Shown piece after piece: positions 23,222-34,929 of a DNA stretch of 64,000 nt. Source of the DNA: Craterostigma plantagineum (taxonomy: Eukaryota; Streptophyta; Magnoliopsida; Lamiales; Linderniaceae); contig JAPQWV010000414.1 of the NCBI GenBank assembly GCA_027422505.1, positions 372,001 to 436,000 on the forward strand, read 5' to 3'. Under the pieces are notes generated by a model. The model had not been told where the DNA came from. It saw nothing but the letters and a program-made list of their open reading frames with translations, and made no database searches. Within the stretch, counting starts at the first letter, position 1; each line of letters begins with the position of its first letter. The translations under genes and the position numbers were made by a program.

Positions 23222-23342
23222 AGTGCAGGCGTGAAAACAGCCAATGAGCTATGGATGCCGTGACGGATCATGGATGCTTTGACGATCATACTTGATTTGT
23301 TACGGCTCCATAGCTCACACGTTGCTAACGCGTCTGCACTCC
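23222..23342 (+). repeat. Long imperfect hairpin (about 50-bp arms)
   Basis: The left arm (from 23222, containing TGAGCTATGGA) pairs with the right arm (ending 23340, containing TCCATAGCTCA). The 11-bp core is perfect. The flanking GTGCAGGCG/GTGCAGACG and GCCGTGAC/GCCGTAAC segments differ only by changes that still allow G:U pairs in a plus-strand RNA. It could be a foldback element or a small-RNA precursor. Confidence 0.5.
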
Positions 23343-23829
23343 GGCGAAGCCCTTTTTTTCAGAATCTCCTTTCCTTTGAAAATAAATGCGTAAACATAAG
23401 TTAGATTAGATGTTTAACTAAAAAAAGAATAAAATTAATGAAAGATCTAATATTTAATTATCTTTTTCGGGCTTCGTCGTCGCTCGTAATCGACTTGTGC
23501 AAATAATCAAATATTGAAGTACCTGAAAATAAAAATTTATTTGTTAGTTATAAACCTTACAAAAATTTAAGGCGAGAGATGAATATTTATTTTTTTCGGC
23601 GGCGACCAGGGGGTTGGTGTGTGTGGGGGTGGGGGGGCATAGTATGGTGTGGCGTGGTTTGATGGTGGTGGGTGTCATTCGTGTCGTGGCGTGTCGAATC
23701 GAGTCGGATGTTGTGTTTTAATTAGAGTTGTATTAAATTTTCGGGCGGACACCGAGAGAGACTGAGAGAGATTGAGTTGGATGAGTTATGTTTTTTTTTT
23801 TTCCGGATTTTCGGGGGTATTTATAGAAA

Positions 23830-24075
23830 AAATCGGCTAGAGTCGTTGTAACCGCTGGTTAGTCCGGTTAACCGACGGTTACAACGGCTATTTTGATTTT
23901 TTTTTACTTTCGAATGTTGAATTTTTTTTAAACCTTCAAACCGCCGATTAACCGCCTAACCGGCGGTCGGCGGTTGGTCGAAAGGACAAACCGCCCCATA
24001 ACCGGCAACTGTTGGTGCCGGTCACAGTTAATAACCGTAACTGGCGGTAACTGGTTTTAACCACCGGTTACGGTT
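23830..24075. repeat. Cluster of AACCG/CGGTT inverted repeats
   Basis: The region contains dense, overlapping TAACCG, CGGTTA and ACCGCC words on both strands, interrupted by a T-rich stretch. This is typical of subterminal regions of hAT-like MITEs, but I cannot fix termini or a TSD. No coding content was seen. Confidence 0.45.
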
Positions 24076-25293
24076 CACTTTGGGCATGTATACACAAAAG
24101 AATAATATTCCTACCATAAATATATTGTCATCTTCCCTCCAAAAATAAAATAATATTGTCATCTTAGTAATTTTTTTTGAGTTAAAGGTTATTGAAGATA
24201 CGTTATATCGTTTGACTTTGGTCAACAGAAGGAGGCGCCACCAATCACAATCAAAGGATGGCAAGGCCGTCCTTCTCCTCCGCGCGCAGGACAGCACGAC
24301 AATTCAAATTGTCATTATAGCCCCTGATTTTGTTCCTTGAAAGACCATACATCACCATTTCTCTCTCACTCTCTAGCTCCACATGGCTAAACCCAAAGCT
24401 GATCGCCGTGCGCTCGATTCCTACACCGTCAAGCGTGTCAACGTAACCGTTCGCCGTGGGTTGATTTCGTCTGTTTCTCCGACAAGCCTCTTTTATTTAG
24501 CTGAGTATGATATGATGATCTTAGATGCCGGAGCTGCTTACTTTCCTTGACTTACGGCTGTCGCACCGCCGTATGATTTCGTTTGTCTTGATGTTTCAGG
24601 CCTTCGATTTCATGTTCGTCCCTTACCTTTCTTGTTTGAATTGAGCTAAGCGGTTGAATTGAACGAACGTTAGTTTTAGGTTTCGAATTTTGCTATGTTA
24701 GACCTTTGTTTTATAGATTCTTGTACGTACGCTTTGTTAGTGTACTTATAAAAATCATGCCTTCCTTTCGATTGATGTTTATGTAGTATCGTCTTGCTCA
24801 AATTGAGCGGTTAAAATTGGCTTACTTGTTTGGTGAAGATTCATGTTCTTTAGCTACTTTCATCAGGCTCAGTCACATGATGCAGATATTTGCTTATATA
24901 GCACTTGTGCATAACAAACTAGCCTTAAAGTCTAATAATCCCTTCTGCAGCGAACGACTGTGTCCTTCTGAGGCCTTCAGACTCATCAAAACCATCTTAC
25001 GAGGCGAGGACCGAGAGGATCGAAGGAGATAGTCGTGGAGCGAACGTGAAGGTCTGTGTTCATTGGTACTGTCGCCCGGAAGAGTCCATTAGTGGTCGAA
25101 GTCAGTTCCATGAGTCGAAGGAGGTGTTCTTGTCTGATCATTACGATATACAGAGTACTGATACTAGAGAGGGCAAGTGTGAGGTTCACAGCTTCAAGAG
25201 CTACATGAAGCTGGATTCAGTTGGGAACGATGATTTCTTCTGCAGATTCGAGTACAATTCCAGGAATGGTGAATTTAAGCCAGATAGAGTTGC

Positions 25294-25801
25294 TGTTGTT
25301 TTTAGAAATATAATATGGAGCACAAAACACGTGTACTTGCGAGTACAAGCAAGTGTGTTTTTCTTTAGCACTGAAACGATTCTGTGAAAGTGTTTTTATT
25401 TTTCTATTGAATTCTATGCTCTTTATTACAAATACTCACGACTGGGGTTTTCTTAATGCTCATTTCCCCACTCTCTCATGGCACTTTGTGCCTTTTCTTC
25501 TTCTCCACTCAAAGGACGTACATCTAACTGCTCACCCACACCATTACACATGCACATATATATAATATAGAACCTAACCGGCATATCTTATCTTTTGACT
25601 AAGCGTATCAAATATTAAATGCTATATATCTTACATGATCTTTGCTTTGAACGGCGGTAGATCTCATTTGTAATATTTTGACCAGCTTTTCGGGCTTGGC
25701 TGCACAATATCTATTGTGGCTGCTTCAATATCTTCAACTTTGTTTTCTTCTTCTTTTTTTCTTTCGTGTGGACCCCATGCTAGATTTGAGATTATCCGAC
25801 A
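25294..25801 (-). repeat. Outer LTR (3' LTR on minus strand) of the array
   Basis: It runs from TGTTGTTTTTAG next to the GTTGC duplication to TTATCCGACA. The end abuts a degenerate polypurine tract (minus strand of 25802-25815). Confidence 0.75.
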
Positions 25802-25984
25802 AATTCCGTCCTTAATCTCAAATCATTTATGGTCTTGCATCGCTCTTTAAATTTGACTCTTTTTCGTGTACCGTATGTTGCGCTTCTCCATTTTCCGTCA
25901 ATGATTTCCTTCGTGGTCCTCGCCATGTTTGTCATTTGGTCTTATTACTCGCTTACCACTAGTTTTTCTTCTTGGACTGCCTTT

Positions 25985-27621
25985 GCCTTTCGGTTCTCGG
26001 CGACGTAACAAATATCCTGGTATTTTTCTTTCATTCCAATGACGTAGTCCTTCAAGCTCGTCATCTCGTCGTTAAAGTTGGGAGTGTTGACTTCTTCACG
26101 CTTCTAACAAGCTCCTCCTCAGCAATTTTTCTACGAGTTTTGTCGTACTCAATATCCGCGGGTGTGTCGATTGGGTCCTTAACTCCGGATCGCCTGGCCA
26201 TCCTCGGCATTTCGATAGTCTACTTCGTGGCTATGTCAACCGCTTCTTTTTCCTTCATATTTTGTATCGTCTATCAGCTTGGGGGCTTCCTTGGTTGTCG
26301 TCGCGATATCATCCGCCTCTAATTTTTCGGCGAGCTTGTACTTCTCGCTGCTTCGATTTTTCAAGTTCTTCATGTAGGCCTCAAGGCTATCTCTCGCATC
26401 GATCCATTCCTTTATCTCCTTTTCTTCCCGGCATGCTTTTTCCTTGTTAACACGCTCTTTCTCGTTAGGACTGGCCTCCATAGGTTCTCCAGTCTTCTGT
26501 GTCATGACTTTGCCGACAATATGTCGCATGGCCTCCGTCGTGGCTGCATGCGCGTTCATCTCATCGCGCTCATGCGACTCTCCTCGTACGGCTTCTTCAG
26601 CCTGTTGGGGACTTGGCTTCTTTCTCGTCTATTCGTCGGCATAATCGCCTTCCTTTGACACCGTCTCATATGTCTCCGTAGCTTTGACGTCTGCACCATT
26701 GGTATTATCTTTAGCTTCGTCGGACGACGTGTGCATGGTGTCGTCGACCTTCTTCTTCATCTCGTTGGCACTTTCCGATGTCTTCGCGTCGATCTCCACG
26801 ACTTTCTCAGGTGGTTGTCGTGGCGGCGTTTCTTCATACGCCTCCTCTTTCTCGAGCTTTGAGGGCTCCTCATCGTAGGGATACTTCACGAGTGATATTT
26901 TTTTATCACTTCAATGGCTGCTTCAGCCTTTTTCTCTTCTTTCACGGCCTTTTCAGCCTTTGGAGATTTTTTCTCCTTTTCTGTGGCTTCACTGGCATCT
27001 TTCTTTGATGCCCCGCCTTCATTCCTTCTCGGCTATAACCGGTGGTTCATCTTTTTTCTTTGCATCCACGGGTTTAGGCTCATCAGCGTAGTCTCTGTCA
27101 CTCTTTCTCTCTACGCTGCGAGGTACGTCTTCTCGTACTGGTTCGTCCTCAACGTTCTTATCGTCCTCCTTCATCGTCTCAAGTTCGCCCTGTTTTTGTG
27201 GCTGAACTTGGTTGGTGTAATCAGCGTCTTTGTACGGTGTCTCCAATAGTTCACAGGCTTCCTTGGCTTTTCTCGTTGCGCCTATCGCTTTGAAACTGGT
27301 AAAATCTAACGCCTCGTAGATGACGAGGAGCGCGATGCCATTTTCTTTGACAGCAGCTCCCAACGTCTTCCATCGCGACCTTGTATACCCCGTCGTATCG
27401 GGTGAATATCCATCTTCGACTATTTCCCATAAGCCTTGCAATTTGAATAGAGCTTTCATTTCGACGCTCCACCTTGCGTAGTTATTCTCGGTGAGTTGCG
27501 GGATTAACATGTGGGCATATAATATCCGTTTCCACACCATCTGTGCCATCGGCTCTGTCGGCGCTGGCGACATCATCGGCTCTATCGGCTGCATTAACAC
27601 CTTCGGCTTTGATGACACCAT
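25985..27621 (-). pseudogene. Array unit 1: Gag N-terminus with HSP70-lid-like and HSP90-like fragments
   Basis: Read leftward from 27621 (MVSSKPK). A Gag-like segment with LIPQLTENNYARWSVEMKAL and LWEIVEDGYSPD resembles the DUF4219/UBN2 start of copia Gags. Next come Glu/Lys-rich sequence (27100-26600, interrupted by frameshifts), an HSP70 lid-like stretch (about 26420-26262; IDARDSLEAYMKNLKNR, then KLAEKLEADD), and an HSP90-like stretch (about 26060-25985; MTSLKDYVIGMKEKYQDI). The reading frame is broken several times. No enzymatic domain is present. The chaperone-like pieces lack ATPase domains, so no chaperone activity is implied. Confidence 0.65.
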
Positions 27622-27638
27622 CGACTCTGATACCGTTT

Positions 27639-28332
27639 TGTTGTTTTAATTTGTGGAGGATCAGATTGTGTGAGAGGAGAACAATATTTTTTAACAGAGG
27701 AAGAAATTTCTTTTTTTGCTTTCTATTTCTGATATAAGCACACTAGGCAACAAGACTTTTTTCACTCCATCTCACATTACTACATGCTCTCCTTTTTCAG
27801 TCCTTCTCCTTTTGTTATTTTATTGTATCTGTTAAAGATGAGTGTTTGCTGTGTGAGAGGACAATAATTTTTAACAGAGGAAGAAATCTTTTCTTTCACT
27901 TTCTATTTTTCGGATACAACATATTTAGGCTAGGTGCCTTTTTCATTATCTGTATTATACACGAACTCACAAACTAACGCACTGTTTCTCCTTATTCTCT
28001 CACCCACTCATATGGCACTTTGTGCCTTCTCTTCTTTTTTTCTATCACACAAACACGTACATTTGCTCACATCCCCACTCACAATATACATGCAAACAGC
28101 ATATATATATATATTACACATAATAAGGCAAGGGGATAACAATGAATTAAATTCACATCATGCGCATATCTCTCCTTTGGCGGCTATAATATTTCCTCTT
28201 TTGTTTTTTATTCTTTTTTCAAATTCATGGTCTTCCATGGTGGCTGTAGGCTCATGCGTGATCATCTTGTATGTTTGTATTGTCTTTATATGTTTGTAGT
28301 CAATATCACTTGGGCATTGAGATTAGTCAACA
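27639..28332 (-). repeat. Internal LTR b of the array (694 bp)
   Basis: It starts TGTTGTTTTAATTTG, directly after a tRNA-iMet-like primer binding site (minus strand of 27625-27634), and ends TTAGTCAACA before a polypurine-like tract. Confidence 0.75.
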
Positions 28333-28473
28333 AATTCATCCCTTAATCTCAATGTCTCGGATCTTTCGTCATTCCTTAAACTTAACTCTCTTCCGTTTGT
28401 CATATGTCGCGGCTCGCCACTTGCTGTCAATAATTGCCTTCGAGCACTTTACTTCAATGCTCACTTCTCGAGC

Positions 28474-29082
28474 TTATTTATATGCCTTTTCACCGTCAAT
28501 ACGTTCTTTCATAGCACGTCTGCCTTTTAATTCCTGCTCGACCACCAGTTTCACATCTTGGACAGTCTTCGCACTTCGACTCGCTTCTTCTAACACGTTC
28601 TTCAATTCAGACATCTCCTGCATAGATAATATATCGTTCTCGTTTTTTAACAAGTTCGAGCTTATCGGTTTTTCACCAGTGATATAATAAATATTTTTTC
28701 CTTCTTTCTTCAAGTTGTTCATATAAGTCTGGAGGGTGTTTCTCGCGACGATCCATTCCTTCACCTTCTTGTTTCTCTCGCGTAGTTTTTCTTCGTCAAC
28801 GCGTTCTTTCTCATTAAGACTGGCCTCCGTAGGTTCTCCAATCTTCTGTGTCGTGACTTTACCGACAACATGTAGCATGGCCTCCGTCGTTGATGCATGC
28901 GCGTTCATCTCATCGCGCTCATGCGACTCCTCGTACGGCTTCTTCAGCCTGTTGGGGAGTTGGCTTCTTTCTCGTCTTTTCGTCGGCATAATCGCCTTCC
29001 GTCTCGTATGTCTCCATAGCTTTGACGTTCGCGCCATTGGTATTATCTTTAGCTTCATCGGACGACGTGTGCATGGTATCAT
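28474..29082 (-). pseudogene. Array unit 2: fused HSP70-lid-like and HSP90-like fragment
   Basis: A 202-codon frame. After a charged N-terminal part it carries an HSP70 lid-like piece (WIVARNTLQTYMNNLKK) joined directly to an HSP90-like piece (KEGKNIYYITGE). A Lys/Glu-rich segment follows (SELKNVLEEASRSAK) that recurs at 35667-35939. The Gag part is missing. I do not recognise the C-terminal module. Confidence 0.6.
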
Positions 29083-29099
29083 CGACCTTGTTCTTCATC

Positions 29100-30207
29100 T
29101 CATCGCCAGTTACTAGATAGTTGGGTGGCGACCTTACCGTAGACGACCATATTTTCTTCCTCAATATTGTCGTCTAGCTTCCACCCTTCTTTAGTGGCGA
29201 ATAAAGAGTTCTCTATGGCCTTTTCCCTTTCATCGGTGGTGTAATAATTATAGGCTTGTTCTTTCTTCATCCTCGTGACGTAGTCCTTCAGGCTCGTTGG
29301 CGCGTTGCCAGAATCGGGCATGTTGAACCCTTCGTACTCTTTCTCGTTCACGAGCGCATCGCCTTTTTTGAATTTATTTGCGACCTTCTCCACGACCTTT
29401 ACACGGTCTTTGTCGTGCCCATCCGCGGGTATGTCGATTGGGTCCTTAGCTCCGAATCGCTTGGCCTTCCTCGGCATTTTGATAGTCTCCTTCGTGGTTA
29501 CGTCAGTCGCTTCTTTTTCCTTTATATTTTGGTTATCGCCGATCCGCTAGGGGGCCTCCTTGGTCATCGTCTTGACCTCGTCCTTCTCGTCCGAATTCAA
29601 TTTATCGGCGAGCTTATCCCTTTCATTAATTCGTTTCCTCAAGTTGTTCATATAAGTCTCGAGGGTGTTTCTCGCGGCGATCCATTCCTTCACCTTCTTG
29701 TTTTTCTCGCGTAGTTTTTCTTCGTCAACGCGTTCTTTCTCATTTAGACTGGCCTCCGTAGGTTCTCCAGTCTTCTTTTTCGTGACTTTACCGACAACAT
29801 GTGGCATGGCCTCCGTCGTGGCTGCATGCGCGTTCATCTCATCGCTCTCATGCGACTCTCCTCGTACGGCTTCTTCAGCCTGCTGGGGAGTTGGCTTATT
29901 TCTCGTCTTTTCGTCGGCATAATCGCCTTTCTTTGACACCGTCTCGTATGTCTCCAACGTTCGTGCCAATGGTGTTATCTTTAGCTTCCTCGGACGACGT
30001 GTGCATGGCGTCGTCGACCTTGTTCTTCATCTCGTCGGCATTTTCCGATGTCTTCGCGTCGATCTCCACGACTTTCTCAGGTGGTTGTCGTGGCGGCGTT
30101 TCTTCATATGCCTCCTCTTTCTCGAGCTTTGAGGGCTCCTCCTCGTAGGGAGGTTCCGTTGGTGGAGTGGTGGTGGATATTTCACGAGTGATATTTTCTT
30201 TTATCAC
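29100..30207 (-). pseudogene. Array unit 3: Glu/Lys-rich, HSP70-lid-like and HSP90-like fragments
   Basis: Reading leftward: a Pro/Glu-rich segment (30207-29896), an HSP70-lid-like segment (about 29700-29580; IAARNTLETYMNNLRK and RDKLADKLNSDEKDEV), and an HSP90-like segment (about 29330-29220; TSLKDYVTRMKKEQ, YYTTDEREKAIENS). The parts lie in different frames because of small indels. Confidence 0.65.
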
Positions 30208-30323
30208 TTCAACTGCTGCTTCATCATTTTTCTATTCTTTCACGGCCTTTTCGGCCTTTGGAGATTTTTTCTCATTTTCTGTGGCTTCACGGGCGTCTTT
30301 CTTTGACGCTCCACCTTCATTTT

Positions 30324-30645
30324 TGTTATTTTATTTTATCTGTTAAAGATGAATGTTTGCTGTGAGAGAGGAGAACAGTAATTTTTAACAGAGGAAGAAA
30401 TCTCTTCTTTCACTCTCTATTTTTCGGATACAACATATTTAGGCTAGGTGCCTTTTTCATTATCAGTATTACCACGAACTCACAAACTCACGCACTGTTT
30501 TTCTCTCACCCACTCATACTATACATGCATCTATCTATATGTCTATCTATAGTATATAATTGGCATGAACCAGATGCGTAATATGAATGCAAGGAATATT
30601 AAAAGGGTCAAAAGTTGGGGCGCTGTTTTCCTTCGGTGTGCGCTT
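30324..30645 (-). repeat. Internal LTR c, truncated
   Basis: It begins TGTTATTTTATTTTATCTG like LTR d and stops abruptly at about 30645, where the sequence continues as internal Glu-rich coding sequence. Confidence 0.65.
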
Positions 30646-30874
30646 CCACCTTGTTCTTCATCTCGTCGGCATTTTTCAATGTCTCCGCGTCGATCTCCAC
30701 GACTTTCTCAGCTGGTTGTCGTGGCGGCGTTTCTTCATACGCCTCCTCTTTCTCGAGCTTTAAGGGCTCTTCCTCGTAGGGAGGTTCCGTTGGTGGAGTA
30801 GTGGTGGATACTTCACGAGTGATATTTTCTTTTATCACTTCAACGGCTGCTTCTGCCTTTTTCTCTTCTTTCAC
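30608..30874 (-). pseudogene. Array unit 4: short Glu/Pro-rich internal fragment
   Basis: An 88-codon frame repeats the Pro/Glu-rich segment of the other units (EEEPLKLEKEEAYEETPPRQ). It ends in sequence from the fused LTR c. It lies just downstream (minus strand) of LTR d with no Gag segment. Confidence 0.55.
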
Positions 30875-30954
30875 GGCCTTTTCGGCCTTTGGAGATTTTT
30901 TCTCCTTTTCTGTGGCTTCACCGGCGTCTTTCTTTAACGCTTCGCCTTCATTTT

Positions 30955-31421
30955 TGTTATTTTATTTTATCTGTTAAAGATGAGTGTCGCTCTGTGAGAG
31001 GAGAACAATAATTTTTAACAGAGGAAGAAATCTCTTCTTTCACTTTCTATTTTTCGGATACAGCATATTTAGGCTAGGAGCCTTTTTCATTATCTGTATT
31101 ACACACGAACTCACAAACTCACGCACTGTTTCTCCTTATCTCTCACCTACTCATATTCTACATGTATCTATCTATATGTCTCTATATAGTATATAATTGG
31201 CATGAACTAGAATGACATGCGTAATATGAATGCAAGGAATATAGGATCAAAAGAACGGGCGCTGTTTTCCTTCGGTGTGCGCAGCCCATGTGCCAATGTT
31301 CCTATATGTCTTCTTTTCTTTTGTTTTGACTACGTTGTTTTTTCCAATTTTGTATGCGGCTATCTCTTTTAATATTTTTATTGTTGTCTTCTTATCTGTC
31401 CATGATTGAGCTTATTCAACA
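30955..31421 (-). repeat. Internal LTR d (467 bp)
   Basis: TGTTATTTTATTTTATCTG to TTATTCAACA, followed by a polypurine-like tract (minus strand of 31422-31435). Confidence 0.7.
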
Positions 31422-31627
31422 AATTCCCCCCTTAAGCTCAATCTTCTTTCGGCCTTTCAACCTCCTTAAACTTAACTGTTTTTCGTGTATCATACGTTGT
31501 GGCTAGCCACTTGCCGTCAACAATTGCCTTCGTGATTATCTCCATAGTTGTCGTCCAGCCGTACTCGCCAGTTACTAGATAGTTGGGTGAGTCGGCGACC
31601 TTACCGTAGACGACCATCTTTTCTTCC

Positions 31628-32305
31628 TCAATATTGTCGTCTAGCTTCTTCTCTAGTGGCGAATAAAGAGTTCTCTATGTCCTTTTCGCTTTCATCGGTG
31701 CTGTAATAATTATAGGCTTGTTCTTTCTTAATCCTCGTGACGTAGTCCTTCAGGCTCGTTGGGCCATCACCAGAATGGGGCATGTCAAACCCTTCGTACT
31801 CTTTCTCGTTGTTCACGAGCGCATCGCCTTTTTTGAATTTATTTGCGACCTTCTCCACGACCTTTACACGGTCTTTGTCGTGCCCAATATCCGCGGGTAT
31901 GTCGATTGGGTCCTTAGCTCCGAATCGCTTGGCCCTCGTCGGCATTTCGATAGTCTCCTTCGTGGTTACGTCAGTCGCTTCTTTTTCCTTCATATTTTGG
32001 TTATCGCCGATCCGCTTGGGGGCCTCCTTGGTCATCGTCTTGACCTCGTCCTTCTCGTCCGAATCCAATTTATCGGCGAGCTTATCCCTTTCATTAATTC
32101 GTTTCCTCAAGTTGTTCATATAAGTCTCAAGGGTGTTTCTCGCGACGATCCATTCCTTCACCTTCTTGTTTTTCTCGCGTAGTTTTTCTTCATCAACGCG
32201 TTCTTTCTCATTTAGACTGGCCTCCGTAGGTTCTCCAGTCTTCTGTGTCGTGACTTTACCGACAACATGTCGCATGGCCTCCGTCGTGGCTGCATGCGCG
32301 TTCAT
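31628..32305 (-). pseudogene. Array unit 5: longest continuous chaperone-fragment frame (225 codons)
   Basis: One uninterrupted frame. It begins MNAHAATTEAMRHVVGK and contains an HSP70 lid-like stretch (KKVKEWIVARNTLETYMNN, then RDKLADKLDSDEKDEV, about 32170-32060). A Lys-rich linker with IDIPADIGHDKDRVK follows, then an HSP90-like stretch (TSLKDYVTRIKKEQ, NYYSTDESEKDIENS, about 31765-31680). In genuine HSP70 the first stretch forms the helical lid of the substrate-binding domain. In HSP90 the second lies in the middle domain. Here both are stand-alone fragments. The upstream Gag part is deleted. Confidence 0.65.
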
Positions 32306-32355
32306 CTCATCGCGCTCATGCGACTCTCCCCGTTCAATTCACCCTACTTCAATTT

Positions 32356-32813
32356 TGTTATTTTATTTTTTGTAAGATCGAATAAAAAGAAGGACTGAAG
32401 GAGGGAGGACGATTGTTTTGCTGAGCAAAGTTTTTTTCTTTTCTCTAGTTGTATTTTTCTCACCCACTCGCATGGCACTTTGTGCCTTCTCTTCTTTTTT
32501 TCTATCACACAAACACGTACATTTGCTCACATCCCCACTCACAATATTCATGCAAACAGCATATATATTTATTGCACATAAGATAGCAAAGAGACAAACA
32601 AGTAACTAATCCTAATCATGCGCGTGATCTTGAGATCTTCTTTTCAACTTCCTTTTCTGACTTTATTGTATGAAGCATGAGCTCCGTGGCTGCTTGGGTG
32701 CTCAATATCTATTTTGGCTGCTTCAACATCTTCAACTGTGTTTTCTTCTTTTTCAAAATCTTCGGCACTGTTAATTTTCAACTTCGGTCCCACTTTGAGA
32801 TTATTAGCTAACA
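32356..32813 (-). repeat. Internal LTR e (458 bp)
   Basis: TGTTATTTTATTTTTTGTAAG to TTAGCTAACA, next to a clear polypurine tract (minus-strand AAAGGGGGAATT, 32825-32814). Its inner side lacks a primer binding site because the adjoining gag start is deleted. Confidence 0.7.
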
Positions 32814-32847
32814 AATTCCCCCTTTAATCTCAAAGTGTTTGGGTATT

Positions 32848-34927
32848 TCATCGATCTTTAATTTTACCCGCTTTCGTCTGTCCAATGTCGTCAACAAACG
32901 TCTTCGAGCACTTTGCTTCAATGCTCAGCATGTGCTTCCCAAACCAGGCATTTCTGTGAACGCCTTCTTCCTTAGTCCTGCACTTTTTCGATATCCGTCT
33001 GATATCTTCCTTTGGTCGTACTCGTCTGTCACTAAGCAGCACAGAGAGTCTACCACTAGTTTTCTTTCTTGGACCGCCTTTCGCCATTCGATTCGGTTCT
33101 TCGGCGATGTAATAAATATCCTCGTATTTTTCTTTCCTTCATGTGACGTAGTTCTTCAAACTCGTCACCTCGTCGTTAAAATGGGAGTGTCGGCTTCCTC
33201 ATGCTTCTTAACAAGCTCCTTACTTATCGAGATAATTTTGTACTGCTCCGCATCATTTTTTACGAACACATTTTCGAATTTATATTTTACCTCCTCCGCA
33301 ATTTTTCTGTGGGTTTTGTCGTACTCAAGGTTCTTCGGTATGGCGACCAGGTCTTTCGCCTCCGATGAATTGGCCTTCGTTAGCATCTCGAAGGTGTCCT
33401 TCGTGGTTACGTCAGTCGCCTCTTTGGTCACGAGGTCATTGATCTTATTCGTGACCTCCTCCGGGATTTCTTTGCGATTTTCGCCGATATCATTTTCCTT
33501 CATATTTTGGTTATCGTCCATCAGCTTGGGGGCCTCCTTGGTCGTCATCACGATTTCATCCTTCTCGTCCGAATTCAACTTATCGGCGAGCTTATCCCTT
33601 TCATTAATTCGTTTCCTCGGATTGTTCATATAAATCTCGAGGGTGTTTCTCGCGTCGACCCATTCTTTTATCTCCATTTCTTTCTGGCGCATCTTTTCTC
33701 CGTTAACGCGTTCTTTCTCATTAGGATTGGCCTCCGTAGGTTCTCCAGCCTTCTGTGTCGTAACTTTGCCGACAATACGTCGCATGGCCTCCGTCGTGGC
33801 TGCATGCGCGTTCGTCTCATCGCGCTCATGCGACTCTCCTCGTACGACTTCTTCAGCCTGCTGCGGAGTTGGCCTTTCTCGTCTTTTCATCGGCATAATC
33901 GCCTTTCTTTGACACCGTCTCGTATGTCTCCATAGCTTTGACTTTCGCCCCATTGGTATCTTCAGCTTCGTCGGATGACGTGTGCATGGCGTCGTCGACC
34001 TTGTTCTTCATCTCATTGGCATTTTCCGATGTCTTCGCGTCGATCTCCACGACTTTCTCAGGTGGCTGTCGCGGCGGCGTCTCTTCAACTGCCTCCTCTT
34101 TCTCGAGCTTTAAGGGCTCCTCCTCGTAGGGAGATTTCGTTGGAGTGGTGGTGGATACTTCACGAGTGATATTTTCTTTTATCACTTCAACGGCTGCTTC
34201 AGCCTTTTTCTCTTCTTTCACGGCCTCTTCGGCCTTTAGAGATTTTTTCTCCTTTTATGTGGCTTTACCGGCGTCTTTCTTTGACGCTTTGCCTTCATTT
34301 TCCTTATCGGCCATAATTGGTGGTTCATCTATTTTCTTTGCATCCACCGGTTTAGGGCTTAGGCTCATCAGCGTAGTCTCTGTCACGCTTTCTCTCCATG
34401 CCGCGAGGTACGTCTTCTCGTACGCGCTCGCCCTCAACGCTCTTCTCGTCCTCCGAAAACTCGACATCGTCGTTTTCTTTTGCTGTCTCAAGTTCGCCTT
34501 GATTCTGTGGCCGAACTTGATTTGGGCGCTCAGTGTCCTTAAAGGCTTTCTCCAATAGATCCCAGGCTTCATTGGCTTTTCTCGTTGCGCCTATCACTTT
34601 GGAACCGATAAAATCTATCGACTCGTAGATGACGAGGAGCATGAGGCCATTTTCTTTGACGACGGCTCCCAACGTCTTCCGTCACGACCTTGTATACCCT
34701 GTCGTATCCGGTGAATATCCATCTTCGACTATTTCCCATAAGCCTTGCAATTTGAATAGAGCTTTCATTTCGACGCTCCAGCTTGCGTAGTTATTCTCGG
34801 TGAGTTGCGGGATTAACATGTGGGCATATAATATCCGCTTCCACACCGTCTGCACCATTAGCTCTGTCGGCTCTGGCGACATCATCGGCTCTGTCGGCTC
34901 CGTTGACACCTTCGGCTCCGATACCAT
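32848..34927 (-). pseudogene. Array unit 6: most complete unit, Gag to HSP90-like fragment
   Basis: Reading leftward from 34927 (MVSEPKV, whose ATG overlaps the primer binding site). A Gag-like segment is followed by an acidic linker with PNQVRPQNQGELE and a Glu/Pro-rich segment (34221-33853). An HSP70-lid-like stretch follows (about 33670-33530; VDARNTLEIYMNNPRK, RDKLADKLNSDEKDEI), then a Lys-rich segment containing KNDAEQYKIIS. The HSP90-like stretch (about 33165-33085) includes SLKNYVT and IYYIAEE. At least four frameshifts or stops separate the parts. A polypurine tract and LTR e follow. Gag-like homology ends after about 130 residues. Confidence 0.68.
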
Positions 34928-34928
34928 T
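34915..34928 (-). other. Primer binding site overlapping the unit 6 start codon
   Basis: Minus strand ATGGTATCGGAGCC. The iMet-type primer binding site TGGTATCGGAG shares bases with the ATG of the Gag frame (MVSEP). Confidence 0.65.
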
Positions 34929-34929
34929 T

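Noticed and set aside
26236..33953. Possible genuine HSP70 or HSP90 genes
   Set aside because: Only lid-like and middle-domain-like fragments occur. ATPase domains are absent, frames are broken, and they sit between LTRs behind a Gag-like segment.
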